Positions 17,038 to 25,803 of a stretch of DNA of 64,000 nucleotides are shown here, piece by piece. The position numbers were made by a program, and so were the translations under genes. The notes beneath the pieces are model-generated. The model saw nothing but the letters and a program-made list of their open reading frames with translations. It was not told the DNA's origin and made no database searches. The DNA comes from JAUIIK01 sp963709995 (GTDB lineage Bacteria > Chloroflexota > Chloroflexia > Thermomicrobiales > CFX8): assembly GCA_963709995.1 (NCBI GenBank), contig CAVPYN010000005.1, positions 62,001-126,000 on the forward strand, given 5' to 3'. Numbering within the stretch: the first letter of the stretch is position 1; each line of letters opens with the position of its first letter.

Positions 17038-17673
17038 CTACCCCAGGCCATCGAGGAAGGCTACCGTCCGCTCAAACGCTGAATCGGCGGCAACCGGGTG
17101 GTACGTCGGTTGGTCGGATTCGGCGAACCAGTGCCCGGCACCAGGGTAGTCGTATGCGGTGTAGTCCAAGCCAGAGCGCCTGATCGCGCGCTCCATGTTG
17201 CGGCGAGACGAGGTCGAAACGAAGTCATCGGTCCCGGCAAAGTGGGCGAGCAGCGGGGAGGTTGCCCGGCTGAAATCGCCCGCCCGCGCGGCATAGTAGA
17301 GCACTGTTCCCCGTATCACCGGCGGTGGATGCTGGGTCAGCCAGACGGCCCAGTGCCCGCCCATCGAGAAGCCAACCAGCGCCGCATCGGGACGGGTGAC
17401 GCCACCTACGTCCGAGAGTTCGTCCAGGCAGCGCTGAAGCGTCTTATACATGGGCTCGCGGCGCCGCGCCACCCGCAGGCTGCGTGCTTCTGACTCGCTC
17501 GCCGCGATGCGCCCGTCGAAGAGGTCGGCGCAGCCAACCACATAGCCGTGCTCCGCCAGCCTGCCGGCATAGACCGTGAAGCCAGGAGTCAAGCCCCACC
17601 AGGAGTGGATGAGCAAAACAGGAGGCCCGGAGCCGTTCGCGGGAAGTGCCAGGTAGGGCAGCCTTTCGCTCAC
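17038..17673 (-). CDS. Dienelactone-hydrolase-family protein
   Basis: 211 residues from GTG 17673, whose GTGA overlaps the stop of the 86-residue ORF upstream. The N-terminus YLALPANGSGPPVLLIHSWWGL has the oxyanion region of the DLH family. The nucleophile elbow is VGFSMGGHWA, with Ser in place of the classical DLH Cys, as in many relatives. His lies in GAGHWFAES, and the acid is probably Asp in FAGTDDFVS. The family hydrolyses small esters or lactones. A longer in-frame reading starting at 17841 is rejected because its N-terminus has no match to the fold. Confidence 0.85.
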   Translation of the reverse strand: MSERLPYLALPANGSGPPVLLIHSWWGLTPGFTVYAGRLAEHGYVVGCADLFDGRIAASESEARSLRVARRREPMYKTLQRCLDELSDVGGVTRPDAALVGFSMGGHWAVWLTQHPPPVIRGTVLYYAARAGDFSRATSPLLAHFAGTDDFVSTSSRRNMERAIRRSGLDYTAYDYPGAGHWFAESDQPTYHPVAADSAFERTVAFLDGLG

Positions 17674-17930
17674 CCTCCCCAACCCCCGAGCAGCGAAATT
17701 GCAGCGCCATCGTGGCAGTTCTCGCCCATTCTCTCGCGAAATTCCTCGGCGGTGAAGCGCAGAATCGGGCAGGCCGGCAGTGTGATCGGCAAAATGATCG
17801 AGCCCTCCGCCCAAGCCTGATTCGCAACCCTCCCGTCGCACGGCGCTCGAAGTGGCGACGGGCGATAGATGTCATCGTTCGCGAAGAGTCCGGACCTGCC
17901 ATATGCGTCGATCCAGGCTCGCGGGTCCAT
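17670..17930 (-). CDS. Small conserved-looking protein coupled to the DLH gene (86 aa)
   Basis: ATG 17930 is preceded by GAAGGGA at proper spacing; an ATG 15 bases upstream lacks a ribosome site. The protein begins MDPRAWIDAYGRSGL, contains cysteines in RAPCDGRV, LPACPILRF and GENCHDGAA, and ends in a Gly-rich tail. Start-stop overlap with the DLH-like gene implies coupled translation. I recognise no family. A metal-binding or thiol-based partner of the hydrolase is only a guess. Confidence 0.55.
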   Translation of the reverse strand: MDPRAWIDAYGRSGLFANDDIYRPSPLRAPCDGRVANQAWAEGSIILPITLPACPILRFTAEEFRERMGENCHDGAAISLLGGWGG

Positions 17931-18103
17931 CGCACGTCCCTTCATTCGACATCATACAAGCATGAAGGCCGTTGCATGTTCATCGGATGAAGTCCTCGCT
18001 GGGTTATCACGGTGCGGTGGATAGCGTGATTGACACCTTTACGCCGCTCGGTCATCATGCCCCGGTCAAGATCGATTGAAACACACACCACGGGAGACAG
18101 ACA

Positions 18104-19441
18104 GTGGCCTTTGAAGAACTGAAACAACGCGTCCTCGAAGAGATCGACCGCAACGCCGACCATCTGATCGAAAACGTCGGCGATCCGGTCTACCGCGATC
18201 CGGAGCTGGGCTTCAAGGAGTTCAAGACCGCGAAGATCGTTGGCCGTGAGTTCAGCCGCCTCGGGTTGGCTTACGACGAAGCGATCGCGATCACCGGCCT
18301 GAAGACGACCGTCTCGGCCGGGGGCGGCTCCGGCCCGAATATTGCCGTCATCGGCGAACTGGACTCGGTACTGGTGGCCGACCACGAGTTCGCCAACCCT
18401 GAGACCGGCGCGGCCCACTGCTGCGGCCACAACGCCCAGATCACGACGATGCTCGGCGTCGCCAACGGGCTGCTCAAGTCGGGCGTCCTCGATGAACTGG
18501 CCGGGCGGGTGACCTTCATCGCCGTCCCGGCCGAGGAGTTCGTCGAGATCGCCTACCGCGATGGGCTACGGCGAGAGGGCAAGCTGGAATTCCTGGGCGG
18601 TAAGGCGGAGTTCATCAAGCTCGGCGCATTCGACGACGTCGACATGGCGATGATGGTCCACGGCGCGAGCATCGACCGCATGGAAGCCATCGCCGGGATG
18701 AGCGCCTCGAACAACGGCTTCATTGGCAAACAGGCTCGCTTCGTCGGCAAAGCGGCCCACGCCGGTGGCGCGCCGCACGACGGGATCAACGCGCTCTACG
18801 CCGCCAACATCGCCCTCTCGGCGATCAACGCCCAGCGCGAGACCTTCAAAGACGAGGACACCGTCCGCATCCACCCGATCCTGACCCGTGGCGGAGACCT
18901 GGTCAACGTCATACCGAACGATGTCCGCTTCGAGACGATGGTGCGTGGCAAGACGGCTGAGGCGATCGACGATGCGGCAATGAAGGTTGATCGCGCCCTC
19001 AAGGCTGGTGCGATGGCGCTCGGCGCCGAGGTCGAAATCACGACCCTGCCGGGCTACATGCCGCTGGTCAACAACCCGGAGATGGCCGGGCTCTTCAAGG
19101 ACAACTTCCTGACGATGTACGGCGAGGATGAGTGGGAGCAGAGCGGTCACCGCACCGGCTCGACCGACATGGGCGACGTCTCCTACATCATGCCAGCGCT
19201 GCACCCCTACGTGAACGGGTTCTCAGGCACCGGCCACGGCAGCAACTGGGCCATCAACGACAAGTACCAGGCCTACGTCCTGCCGGCGAAGCTCATGGCC
19301 ATGACCGTCATCGACCTGCTGGCCGGCGAGGCTAAGGGTGCTAAAGCACTCCTCGACGGCTACGAACCGATCATGACCAAGGACGAGTACCTCGCCTTCA
19401 TGCGCTCCAACTCTCGCGATGAGACCTTCAAAGGGGAGTGA
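18104..19441 (+). CDS. M20-family amidohydrolase (AbgB-like)
   Basis: 445 residues from GTG 18104. The family hydrolyses N-acyl amino acids or aminobenzoyl-glutamate with two zinc ions. Metal-site segments are GELDSVLVADHEFA, then GAAHCCGHNAQITTMLG with the paired Cys/His typical of the amidohydrolase subfamily, then VPAEEFVE. The dimerisation domain begins with GKAAHAGGAPHDGINAL. The C-terminus, FMRSNSRDETFKGE, recurs in two short remnants at 21069 and 22301, so this gene or a close relative was once duplicated downstream. Confidence 0.9.
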   Translation: MAFEELKQRVLEEIDRNADHLIENVGDPVYRDPELGFKEFKTAKIVGREFSRLGLAYDEAIAITGLKTTVSAGGGSGPNIAVIGELDSVLVADHEFANPETGAAHCCGHNAQITTMLGVANGLLKSGVLDELAGRVTFIAVPAEEFVEIAYRDGLRREGKLEFLGGKAEFIKLGAFDDVDMAMMVHGASIDRMEAIAGMSASNNGFIGKQARFVGKAAHAGGAPHDGINALYAANIALSAINAQRETFKDEDTVRIHPILTRGGDLVNVIPNDVRFETMVRGKTAEAIDDAAMKVDRALKAGAMALGAEVEITTLPGYMPLVNNPEMAGLFKDNFLTMYGEDEWEQSGHRTGSTDMGDVSYIMPALHPYVNGFSGTGHGSNWAINDKYQAYVLPAKLMAMTVIDLLAGEAKGAKALLDGYEPIMTKDEYLAFMRSNSRDETFKGE

Positions 19442-19601
19442 GATAGGCGCAGCACGGCCCTCGAACCCTCGCGATAGATGCAGTACGCTGGTTGCCGCTC
19501 AGTAGAGTTCTCATGCGAGTGGATCGCCGGCCGTACCTGTAGCTCTGCGGGTCACCTCGTCCATAGGTAGAAGTCGTTGCGCCCAGATCGGAGGGATCAC
19601 C

Positions 19602-21032
19602 GTGAACGCTCAGCACGCCTTCATCGGCACCGAGGACATTCTCTCCGGGAAACTCACGCCACAGCGAGCCGCCGAACTGGACAAGCGCTACGGCAACGCA
19701 GACCTGATCGAGGCCATGTCGATTCTCGAGATGGCCGGACCCTACAACGCCGTCAGCCCGTGGGAGATCGAAGATGAACATGGAATCCGTCGCATCAACG
19801 CGTCGGGATATTCTGCAGTGCCGATCGGAGACCGCCACCCGGGGCTGATCGCCTTTCTCCACGAGTATCTCGAACGCGATCAGAGCATCGGCCTGCCCCA
19901 GCAGTCGGCCTCAGTGTGGCGCGCCGCATTGCAACACAACCTCATTAGCTTGCTTGCAGACCACGCTCCATCGCATGCGGATTCGCGAGTGTTCCTCTCC
20001 AACAGCGGTGCCGAAGCGGTCGAAGCGGCGATCAAGTTCGTACGGGCCGCCCGGCCGGGCGCTCGCTACATCATCAACTTTGACGGCGCCTACCACGGCT
20101 TGACGTGGATGGCGCTGAGTCTCACGGCCAGCCACGACTATCAGAATCTGTTTCGGCCACTGCTGCCCGATATCGTCACGCTTCCGTTCGGCGACCTGGA
20201 CGCCTTTCGCGAGCAGATCTCCACGCTAGGACCAGAAAACGTTGCGGCGGTCATCGCTGAACCGATTCAAGGCGAGGCAGGAGTCATCATCCCTCCACCG
20301 GGTTTCCTGGCCGAGATGGGTGAGATCTGCCGCGCACACGGCATCCTCGTTGTGGCGGATGAGATCCAGACAGGATTGGGACGTACCGGGCACTGATTCG
20401 AGAGCCTGGCACAGGGGCTGGAACCCGATATCATCACCCTCGCCAAGCCGCTCGGTGGCGGGATCGTACCGATCGGGGTTACCATCGCCCGCCGGGCCTA
20501 TTGGGAAGCCGCGTACAGTCGGTTCGGCTGCGGAAGAAACTCCAGCACGTTCGGCGGCAACTCACTCTCAGCCGCCGTCGCGCTGAAGTCGCTGGAAACG
20601 ATCGTGGAGGAAGACTTGCCGGCGCGAGCGGCGACGCTTGGAGCACAGGGACTCGATCGGCTAAAGAGCATTCAGGCGCGCCATCCGCACCTGTTAGCCG
20701 ACGTGCGTGGTGCGGGCATGCTCTTCGCGCTGCAGTTCCAGCCGCTTATCCCCATCAGTTGGGCCCGATCACAGAGCGAGCTGGTCGGAGAACTCAGCGG
20801 CGTACTCGGCCTCGAGCTTCTTCACAATGCGGGAGTCGAAGCTTGTCTCGCCCTCAATGCCAAGAGCAATGTGCGACTGACCCCGGCGCTGAACATGCCG
20901 GAAGATCTGCTCGGTGACCTCTGGAAACGAGTCGAGCGCGCCGCCGCCGAGAGTCCAAGTGCCTGGCGAGTTCTAGTCCACACCCGGTTCCATATATTGC
21001 GGGACCTCGCAAGGTTCAGCCAACGAACCTAG
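19602..21032 (+). pseudogene. Class III aminotransferase interrupted by an in-frame TGA
   Basis: The frame starts at GTG 19602 (GGAGGG site), runs through the PLP-site motifs FLSNSGAEAVEAAIKF, FDGAYHGLTWM and VVADEIQTGLGRTGH, meets TGA at 20394-20396, and continues in the same frame with FESLAQGLEPDIITLAKPLGGG; the PLP lysine would be Lys282. The frame ends normally at 21032. Relatives have Trp or another hydrophobic residue after GRTG-x, so TGG to TGA is the simplest change. No SECIS-like hairpin follows this TGA, unlike the two at 49.2-49.8 kb. Read through, it would be 476 residues, the usual length. Confidence 0.82.
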
Positions 21033-21068
21033 CCGGGTCTCAGAATAGGGAGAACCAAAGACATCCGC

Positions 21069-21137
21069 GAGCCGCCCATGACCAGCCTCGCCTTCATGCG
21101 CTCCAACTCCCGCGAGAAAACGTTCAAGGGGGCGTAG
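21069..21137 (+). pseudogene. Remnant of an M20 amidohydrolase 3' end (first)
   Basis: These bases match the last ~75 bases of the M20 gene ending at 19441: the segment encoding LAFMRSNSR is almost unchanged and is followed by a matching stop region (REKTFKGA then TAG). A 9-base in-frame deletion removes the codons before LAFM. The rest of that gene is absent here. It lies between the broken aminotransferase and the iminopeptidase gene. Confidence 0.75.
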
Positions 21138-21328
21138 GCGCATGGCTGGCCACCTTATTTTCTCGTCTAAAGCCTGGGCTAAGTAGGCCCGGGCTTCCGG
21201 GTTAGCGCGCCCTGCCACCGCTCTTTGATCGAGAGGATTTACCGCTGGCGCGGCTGGCGCTAGACTCTGCCTATCGCAGCATGCAGCGGATTCCAACGAC
21301 AATCTCTTTCGACCGATCGGAGCAATTC

Positions 21329-22270
21329 ATGTCGACAACGGCAACTCAGCAAGAAGGTTTTATCCCGTTTCGTGGGATGCAGACATGGTACAGGATCATC
21401 GGCGACGGCGAGGAGCCGGGTAAGCAGCCACTGCTCTGCCTCCACGGTGGTCCCGGCGCTCCTCATGGCTATATCTCGGCAATCGGAGCTCTCGCCGAGA
21501 CAGGCCGGCGCGTCATCTTCTACGATCAGATCGGCTGCGGAAAATCTGACCGTCTCCCTGAAAAGTCGCTCTGCTCGGTTGATCTCTTCATCGACGAGCT
21601 GCGCGAGGTCCGTGCGGCGCTCGGCCTCGACGATGTCCACATCCTGGGCCAGTCGTGGGGCGGGATGCTGGCGATGGAGTACGCGCTCACCCGGCCAGCG
21701 GGGCTGACCAGCCTGATCCTCAGCAACACGGCCGCCAGCATCCCTTACTGGATGCGCGAGGCGCACCGGTTGCGTTCGGAACTACCGAAGGAGGTGCAGC
21801 AGACACTGCGGCACCACGAGGAATCCGGAACGACTGACGACCCGGCCTATGAGGAGGCGACGATGGCCTTCTACCAGCGACACGTCTGCCGAGCTGATAC
21901 CTGGCCCGAGGAAGTTCTCGATGCTTTCGCAAACATGAACCACGATGTCTACGGCACGATGTGGGGTCCGAACGAATTCACCGCGAACGGCTTGCTGCGC
22001 AACTGGGACATCACGGATCGACTTGGAGAGATCGACGTTCCCGCCCTCGTGATCTGTGGTCAGTATGACGAGGCGACACCGGCTCTCGCAGAGGAACTCC
22101 AGCGCGGCCTCCCAAACTCGGAGCTCGTGGTACTCGAAGATGCATCACATCTGAGTTTCGTCGAGCAGCCTGACCAGTATATGCAAGCGGTTGAACGATT
22201 TCTCAGCCGGGTCGAAGCGGCGTGGTCCGCAACTGACTCACGCTTCTCACAAGTGGAGATCCAGGGCTGA
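21329..22270 (+). CDS. Proline iminopeptidase-like alpha/beta hydrolase (S33)
   Basis: 313 residues from ATG 21329 (GGAGC upstream); an in-frame ATG 48 bases earlier is less likely. The motif LLCLHGGPGAPHGYI is the family's oxyanion signature, DQIGCGKSD is the next conserved loop and LGQSWGGMLAMEYAL carries the nucleophile Ser. The acid is in VICGQYDEATP and the His in EDASHLSFVEQPDQY. These enzymes remove N-terminal proline or hydrolyse related amides and esters in the cytoplasm. The gene is flanked on both sides by M20 3'-end remnants. Confidence 0.9.
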   Translation: MSTTATQQEGFIPFRGMQTWYRIIGDGEEPGKQPLLCLHGGPGAPHGYISAIGALAETGRRVIFYDQIGCGKSDRLPEKSLCSVDLFIDELREVRAALGLDDVHILGQSWGGMLAMEYALTRPAGLTSLILSNTAASIPYWMREAHRLRSELPKEVQQTLRHHEESGTTDDPAYEEATMAFYQRHVCRADTWPEEVLDAFANMNHDVYGTMWGPNEFTANGLLRNWDITDRLGEIDVPALVICGQYDEATPALAEELQRGLPNSELVVLEDASHLSFVEQPDQYMQAVERFLSRVEAAWSATDSRFSQVEIQG

Positions 22271-22300
22271 CTGGCTCTACAGCCGGCCCCGGGCGTCACC

Positions 22301-22377
22301 GACGGCTACAAACCGCTCATGACCAAGACCGAATACCGCGCTCCGACTCTTGTGAGGAGACGTTCAGCGACTCGTAA
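22301..22377 (+). pseudogene. Remnant of an M20 amidohydrolase 3' end (second)
   Basis: DGYKPLMTKTEY is encoded at 22301-22336 and matches DGYEPIMTKDEY of the M20 gene ending at 19441. After a deletion of about 11 bases the match resumes in another phase with DSCEETFSDS and a TAA stop, corresponding to NSRDETFKGE. This copy is more diverged than the one at 21069. It is non-functional and only about 77 bases long. Confidence 0.7.
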
Positions 22378-22387
22378 GCAACGAGTT

Positions 22388-22424
22388 CGGGTCGGGGCTG
22401 TTGAGTCCCGACCCGATGTTTTCT
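22388..22424 (+). terminator. Intrinsic terminator after the iminopeptidase
   Basis: CGGGTCGGG (22388-22396), a 10-base loop and CCCGACCCG (22407-22415), followed by ATGTTTTCT. It would end transcription of the iminopeptidase gene and the remnant, and it faces the converging GYD-domain gene. Confidence 0.75.
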
Positions 22425-22497
22425 ATCACTGTCGATCGGTTACCAGGGTCCGACAATGCGGATACCCCGGCGGCTGCCTGTCAACAGCGTGCGAGAG

Positions 22498-22827
22498 CTA
22501 ATCCCCCGACGGCGCCGAGTACTGCACCTTGCCGGCTTTGCCGAGTGCGTCAATCATCTCATCGGTCGTCATTAGCACCGTGGTCTTGAGGGATGTCACC
22601 GCGCCGCCTGCCGTCGCCGCAAGCGAAGCGGCTGCTGCCTCGGCATTGCCAGGGCCGTCGGCGATGATCACAAAGTCATACTCGCCGAACGAGTACCAGG
22701 AGTGTTCGAAAGTCACGCCGATCGACGCCATCATGGCGCTTACGGCACTCATTCGATCGGAAGGGCTACTGATCTGAGCCGCCCAGGCCTCTGGGGTATA
22801 AGAACCCTGAATCATGAACTTTGCCAA
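22498..22827 (-). CDS. GYD-domain protein
   Basis: 109 residues. The N-terminus AKFMIQGSYTPEAWAAQI, the central YSFGEYDFVIIADGP (the G-x-Y-D motif that names the domain) and the hydrophobic AAAASLAATAGGAVTSLKTT are typical of this dimeric alpha-beta barrel family. I favour TTG 22827 as the start, since GAAAGGA lies 8 bases upstream and the family usually begins M-A-K-F; an ATG 21 bases upstream is possible. Function in the family is unknown. Confidence 0.85.
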   Translation of the reverse strand: MAKFMIQGSYTPEAWAAQISSPSDRMSAVSAMMASIGVTFEHSWYSFGEYDFVIIADGPGNAEAAAASLAATAGGAVTSLKTTVLMTTDEMIDALGKAGKVQYSAPSGD

Positions 22828-23525
22828 TACGTCGATCCTTTCATACATGACTCCTATCCTGACGACACATCACCTGGCCAGGCAACTAGACCACCGAACA
22901 CGGCAATCGAACGAGCTAACACGCAACCATCTGTGGCTTGCCCAAGGTCGCCTTCGCCTGGATCCCACAGCCACACCAGGATTTAACGTCAGGATGCTGA
23001 GTATATCAGCGTTCCTGACATTTGCTACGCATAACAAATAGGTAACTCATGGCAGCGGCCCGAGCGAAAAGATCCATCAACCTGTTCGATCGCGGCGAGT
23101 TCGAATCCCCCGCTCAAGTAGTCACGACTGGGAAGCCCTTGCGCCATGCAATCCATCCCTCACTGTTCATCCAGATTTTATCCCTGCCTGTCAGGATTCG
23201 GGCATCGGAATCTGGCAGTTGGCCGGTACCTCTGTGAGTATCGAGACAACATGGGAGTAGGAGGCCAGGAACGGCGGCGCTTTGCCGCCGGGGTTGGCAC
23301 AGTCTCAGGATTCGCGATCGCGTCCGATTGGTCCGGACTTCGCGCGAAATTGGACCCGATGACGATGCCTGGGAAGCAATGTCGAAAGCATCCGGCAAGC
23401 GCCTCTCACGGTGACCGTCGACACAGTGAATCCGGTACCAGATGAAGGGGTCCTGCCGCGCCCCGCGATGCCCAGAATGAAGCTGTCTCGAAACGGTGCG
23501 ACACAATACAGAGAAAGGCGAATCA
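22828..23525 (+). other. Intergenic region of about 700 bases with an inverted repeat
   Basis: No ORF here shows convincing family resemblance or codon use. A two-part inverted repeat, GTCAGGA-T-GCTGA, loop GTATA, TCAGC-GT-TCCTGAC, occupies 22988-23019 and could be an operator or a bidirectional terminator. A T-loop-like GAGTTCGAATCCC at 23098 is not part of a foldable tRNA. The region may hold remnants of deleted genes, in keeping with the decaying genes upstream. Confidence 0.4.
22988..23019. repeat. Nested inverted repeat
   Basis: Outer arms GTCAGGA (22988-22994) and TCCTGAC (23013-23019) and inner arms GCTGA (22996-23000) and TCAGC (23006-23010) pair around GTATA. No T-run follows on either side, so an operator or RNA hairpin is as likely as a terminator. 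Confidence 0.5.
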
Positions 23526-24293
23526 ATGCCATCACCACGAAGAACGATTCGATGTCGAATGTTTGCGATGCCAGCATTTATCGCGCTCCTGATTCTCGGC
23601 GCGGCTGTACCAGTCCTTGCCCAGCAGGGCGGCGAAGAGGGGGACAATTACTCGACGACGTTCAACACCGAGCACTGCACCTGGGTCGCAATCGGTCAAA
23701 ATGCGTTCTTCAGCCTCGCACCGGGAACGCAACACGTCCTTGAAGGTGAAGAGGATGGAGACACGATCCGAACCGTCGCCACCGTGCTCCACCAAACGCG
23801 GATCGTCGACGGCGCGGCGACCCGTGTCATCGAAGAACGGCACTACACCAACGGCATCATCGACGAGGTTTCACGAAACTTCTATTCGATGTGCCTGCAG
23901 AACAACAGCGTCTTCTACTTCGGTGAAGAAGTCGATTTCTACGAGGATGGCGCCATCGTCGGGCACGAAGGCGCATGGCTGTCAGGGACCGACGGCGCGC
24001 GCTACGGCCTCTATATGCCCAGCCTCCCGATTCTCGGCGCTCGCTACTACCAGGAGATCGCGCCCGGTTCCGCGCTCGACCGCGCCGAGATCACCGCTGA
24101 GAACCAGAACATCGAGGCGCCGGCTGGGTCGTGGGAAGGCTGTCTGGAAACCCTCGAAACCACGCCGCTAGATCCGGATTCGGTCGACATCAAGATCTAC
24201 TGTCCCGGCGTCGGCATCGTCGTTGACGGCCCGGCCGTGTTGCTCGACTACCGTACCGGCAACCTCGGACTCTGGCCCGGCTACTGGGACTAA
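23526..24293 (+). CDS. Exported protein of unknown function, paralogue of the 12 kb lipoprotein
   Basis: 255 residues from ATG 23526 (GAGAAAGG site). A signal peptide, FIALLILGAAVPVLAQ, is followed by a mature domain with paired motifs GEEVDFYEDGAIVGHEGAW, GCLETLETTPLDPDS and IKIYCPGVGIVV. These line up with the lipoprotein at 12007-12789, but here the lipobox is missing, so the protein is released. The conserved Cys of G-C-x-E-T and of Y-C-P-G-V-G may be disulfide-bonded. The motif after HEGAW suggests a beta-sandwich ligand-binding fold, but no function is known. Confidence 0.82.
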   Translation: MPSPRRTIRCRMFAMPAFIALLILGAAVPVLAQQGGEEGDNYSTTFNTEHCTWVAIGQNAFFSLAPGTQHVLEGEEDGDTIRTVATVLHQTRIVDGAATRVIEERHYTNGIIDEVSRNFYSMCLQNNSVFYFGEEVDFYEDGAIVGHEGAWLSGTDGARYGLYMPSLPILGARYYQEIAPGSALDRAEITAENQNIEAPAGSWEGCLETLETTPLDPDSVDIKIYCPGVGIVVDGPAVLLDYRTGNLGLWPGYWD

Positions 24294-24302
24294 TCGCAGA
24301 TC

Positions 24303-24327
24303 GAACATCTGGCCGCCGCGGATGTTC
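24303..24327 (+). terminator. Hairpin after the exported protein gene
   Basis: GAACATC (24303-24309) and GATGTTC (24321-24327) pair around an 11-base GC-rich loop 10 bases after the stop codon. No T-run follows, so termination strength is uncertain. Confidence 0.45.
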
Positions 24328-24381
24328 ATCTGACATCTTGTCCATTACGGTCACATGAAGACCGCGGCGCGTCCAATATCA

Positions 24382-24422
24382 CCCTCCCGATTCCCTGGCA
24401 TAGAGGCAGGGAGCCGGGAGGG
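24382..24422 (+). promoter_or_regulatory. Strong two-part hairpin upstream of the MFS gene
   Basis: Outer arms CCCTCCCG (24382-24389) and CGGGAGGG (24415-24422) pair, and inner arms CCCTG and CAGGG pair across a small symmetric internal loop (ATT against AGC). The element lies in the 206 bases between the exported-protein gene and the MFS start. It is not followed by T residues, so a 5'-leader control structure is as plausible as a terminator. Confidence 0.45.
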
Positions 24423-24499
24423 TCGCGGTTCGCGTCTTCATTCCGCTAGAAGAACGCGCTCTCACTCTACGAGCATTCGCAAGCTCTGCCGAATCTGCT

Positions 24500-25771
24500 A
24501 TGAGATATGCGCCGCGGCGGTTTCGGCCAGGGACAAGGAAGGTTCCGATTCAAACCGGGCATGGCAGTTTGAGACAGGCGCTCCCGCTCCCGATCGTCAT
24601 CGCGTTGATGGTCGGTGGGATGGCGGCGACGACGAATACGAACGTCACCGGGTTGTTGCTGACCTCGATCGCCGAGGAATTCGACCGGTCGGTGGGACTC
24701 ATGGGCGGCATGCGGGCCGTCTCGGCGACGGTTGCCTTCATCACCGCTTTCCCACTGAGCCGGGTGGCGGACCAGTACCCGAGGAAGTACCTGATCATGG
24801 TCGGGCTGGCCTGTATGCTCATCTCGGCGATCTTCGCCCTGACCGCGCCGGACCTCGCCTGGTTTATGGGTTACTACTTGTTCGCCGGAGCCGCCGACGT
24901 CATCCTCTTCGCGATGCTCCTGGCGGCGGCAAGCGACTATGTCTCCGGTCCAGGTCTCGACCGGGCCAACGGCTTCGTCATCGGCGCGTTCGGCCTGCCG
25001 GGCTTCGTCATCGTGCCGCTGGCGGGCATCATCTCGGACGAGTTCGGCTGGCGGCAGGCTTATCTGATCAACGTCAGTATCGCGTTGCTCGGTGTCCTGC
25101 TGATTGCCCTGCTGCTGCCAAAAACATCGCCAACCGGAACCAGGTCAGGCTCAACGCTGGCTCACCTGCGGATGCTCACCCGAAAACCAGGTTTGACAAT
25201 GATCCTGCTCGGCAACGTGATGCGCTTCACGCTCCTCACGGTCCTGATCGCCTACACGGCGGCATTCCTGATTGAGCAGTACAACCTGTCGGACGCCCGC
25301 ACCGGCGTCTATTTTGGCCTTGGCTCCCTGGTGTTCCTGCTGGCGGCTTTCGCCAGCGGAATGCTGATCAACCGGCTTGGCTTGCGCCGGGTAATGCTGC
25401 CCGGTGGACTGATCCTGGCCGGAGCGCTATTCGTAGCCTTTGTCCCAGGCAATCCGGGACTCGTCACCGGCGCGGCGCTCATGATCGGCGGCAGTCTGAT
25501 CAGTATTCAGGAAAACGGCGCACTAGGCGTCATCCTTCGGCTCGCGCCCGATGACCGCGGCGCGGCTACCTCTCTCAACGAGATCGGCGCCGCGATCTCG
25601 GGCGTCATCGGCGCCGCTGCTGGCGGGCTGATCGTCGATCAGGTCGGGTTCGGGGGCCTTGCTGTCTTTCTTGGGTTCGTTGGCATCGCCGCGTTTCTGT
25701 TTACCCGGCTGTCGTTTCGAGCCGCCCGTTCGGTTGCGCCACAAGATTCCGAACCGCGTGAAGTACACTAG
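24500..25771 (+). CDS. Major facilitator superfamily transporter
   Basis: 423 residues with about twelve membrane helices. The loop 2-3 signature is present in the form SRVADQYPRKYLIMVG, and the second half repeats it as INRLGLRRVMLPGG. The C-terminal half has the drug-exporter-like RGAATSLNEIGAAISGVIGAAAGG, so an efflux role (DHA-type) is likely. The N-terminal 30 residues before LPIVIALMVGG are basic and possibly over-called; a TTG at about 24569 is an alternative start. A strong hairpin lies upstream. Confidence 0.88.
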   Translation: MRYAPRRFRPGTRKVPIQTGHGSLRQALPLPIVIALMVGGMAATTNTNVTGLLLTSIAEEFDRSVGLMGGMRAVSATVAFITAFPLSRVADQYPRKYLIMVGLACMLISAIFALTAPDLAWFMGYYLFAGAADVILFAMLLAAASDYVSGPGLDRANGFVIGAFGLPGFVIVPLAGIISDEFGWRQAYLINVSIALLGVLLIALLLPKTSPTGTRSGSTLAHLRMLTRKPGLTMILLGNVMRFTLLTVLIAYTAAFLIEQYNLSDARTGVYFGLGSLVFLLAAFASGMLINRLGLRRVMLPGGLILAGALFVAFVPGNPGLVTGAALMIGGSLISIQENGALGVILRLAPDDRGAATSLNEIGAAISGVIGAAAGGLIVDQVGFGGLAVFLGFVGIAAFLFTRLSFRAARSVAPQDSEPREVH

Positions 25772-25803
25772 CAGCATGAGCCCTCACCGGAAAGGAGCAG
25801 GCC

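Noticed and set aside
20394..20396. TGA in the aminotransferase as a selenocysteine codon
   Set aside because: The position is not a redox site, a Trp codon is expected, and no hairpin with a G-U loop follows at SECIS distance.
23085..23125. T-loop-like GAGTTCGAATCCC as part of a tRNA
   Set aside because: The flanking bases cannot form T-arm, anticodon or acceptor stems.
23049..23237. 62-codon ORF in the 23 kb intergenic region
   Set aside because: No ribosome site of note, no family resemblance and atypical composition; likely chance.
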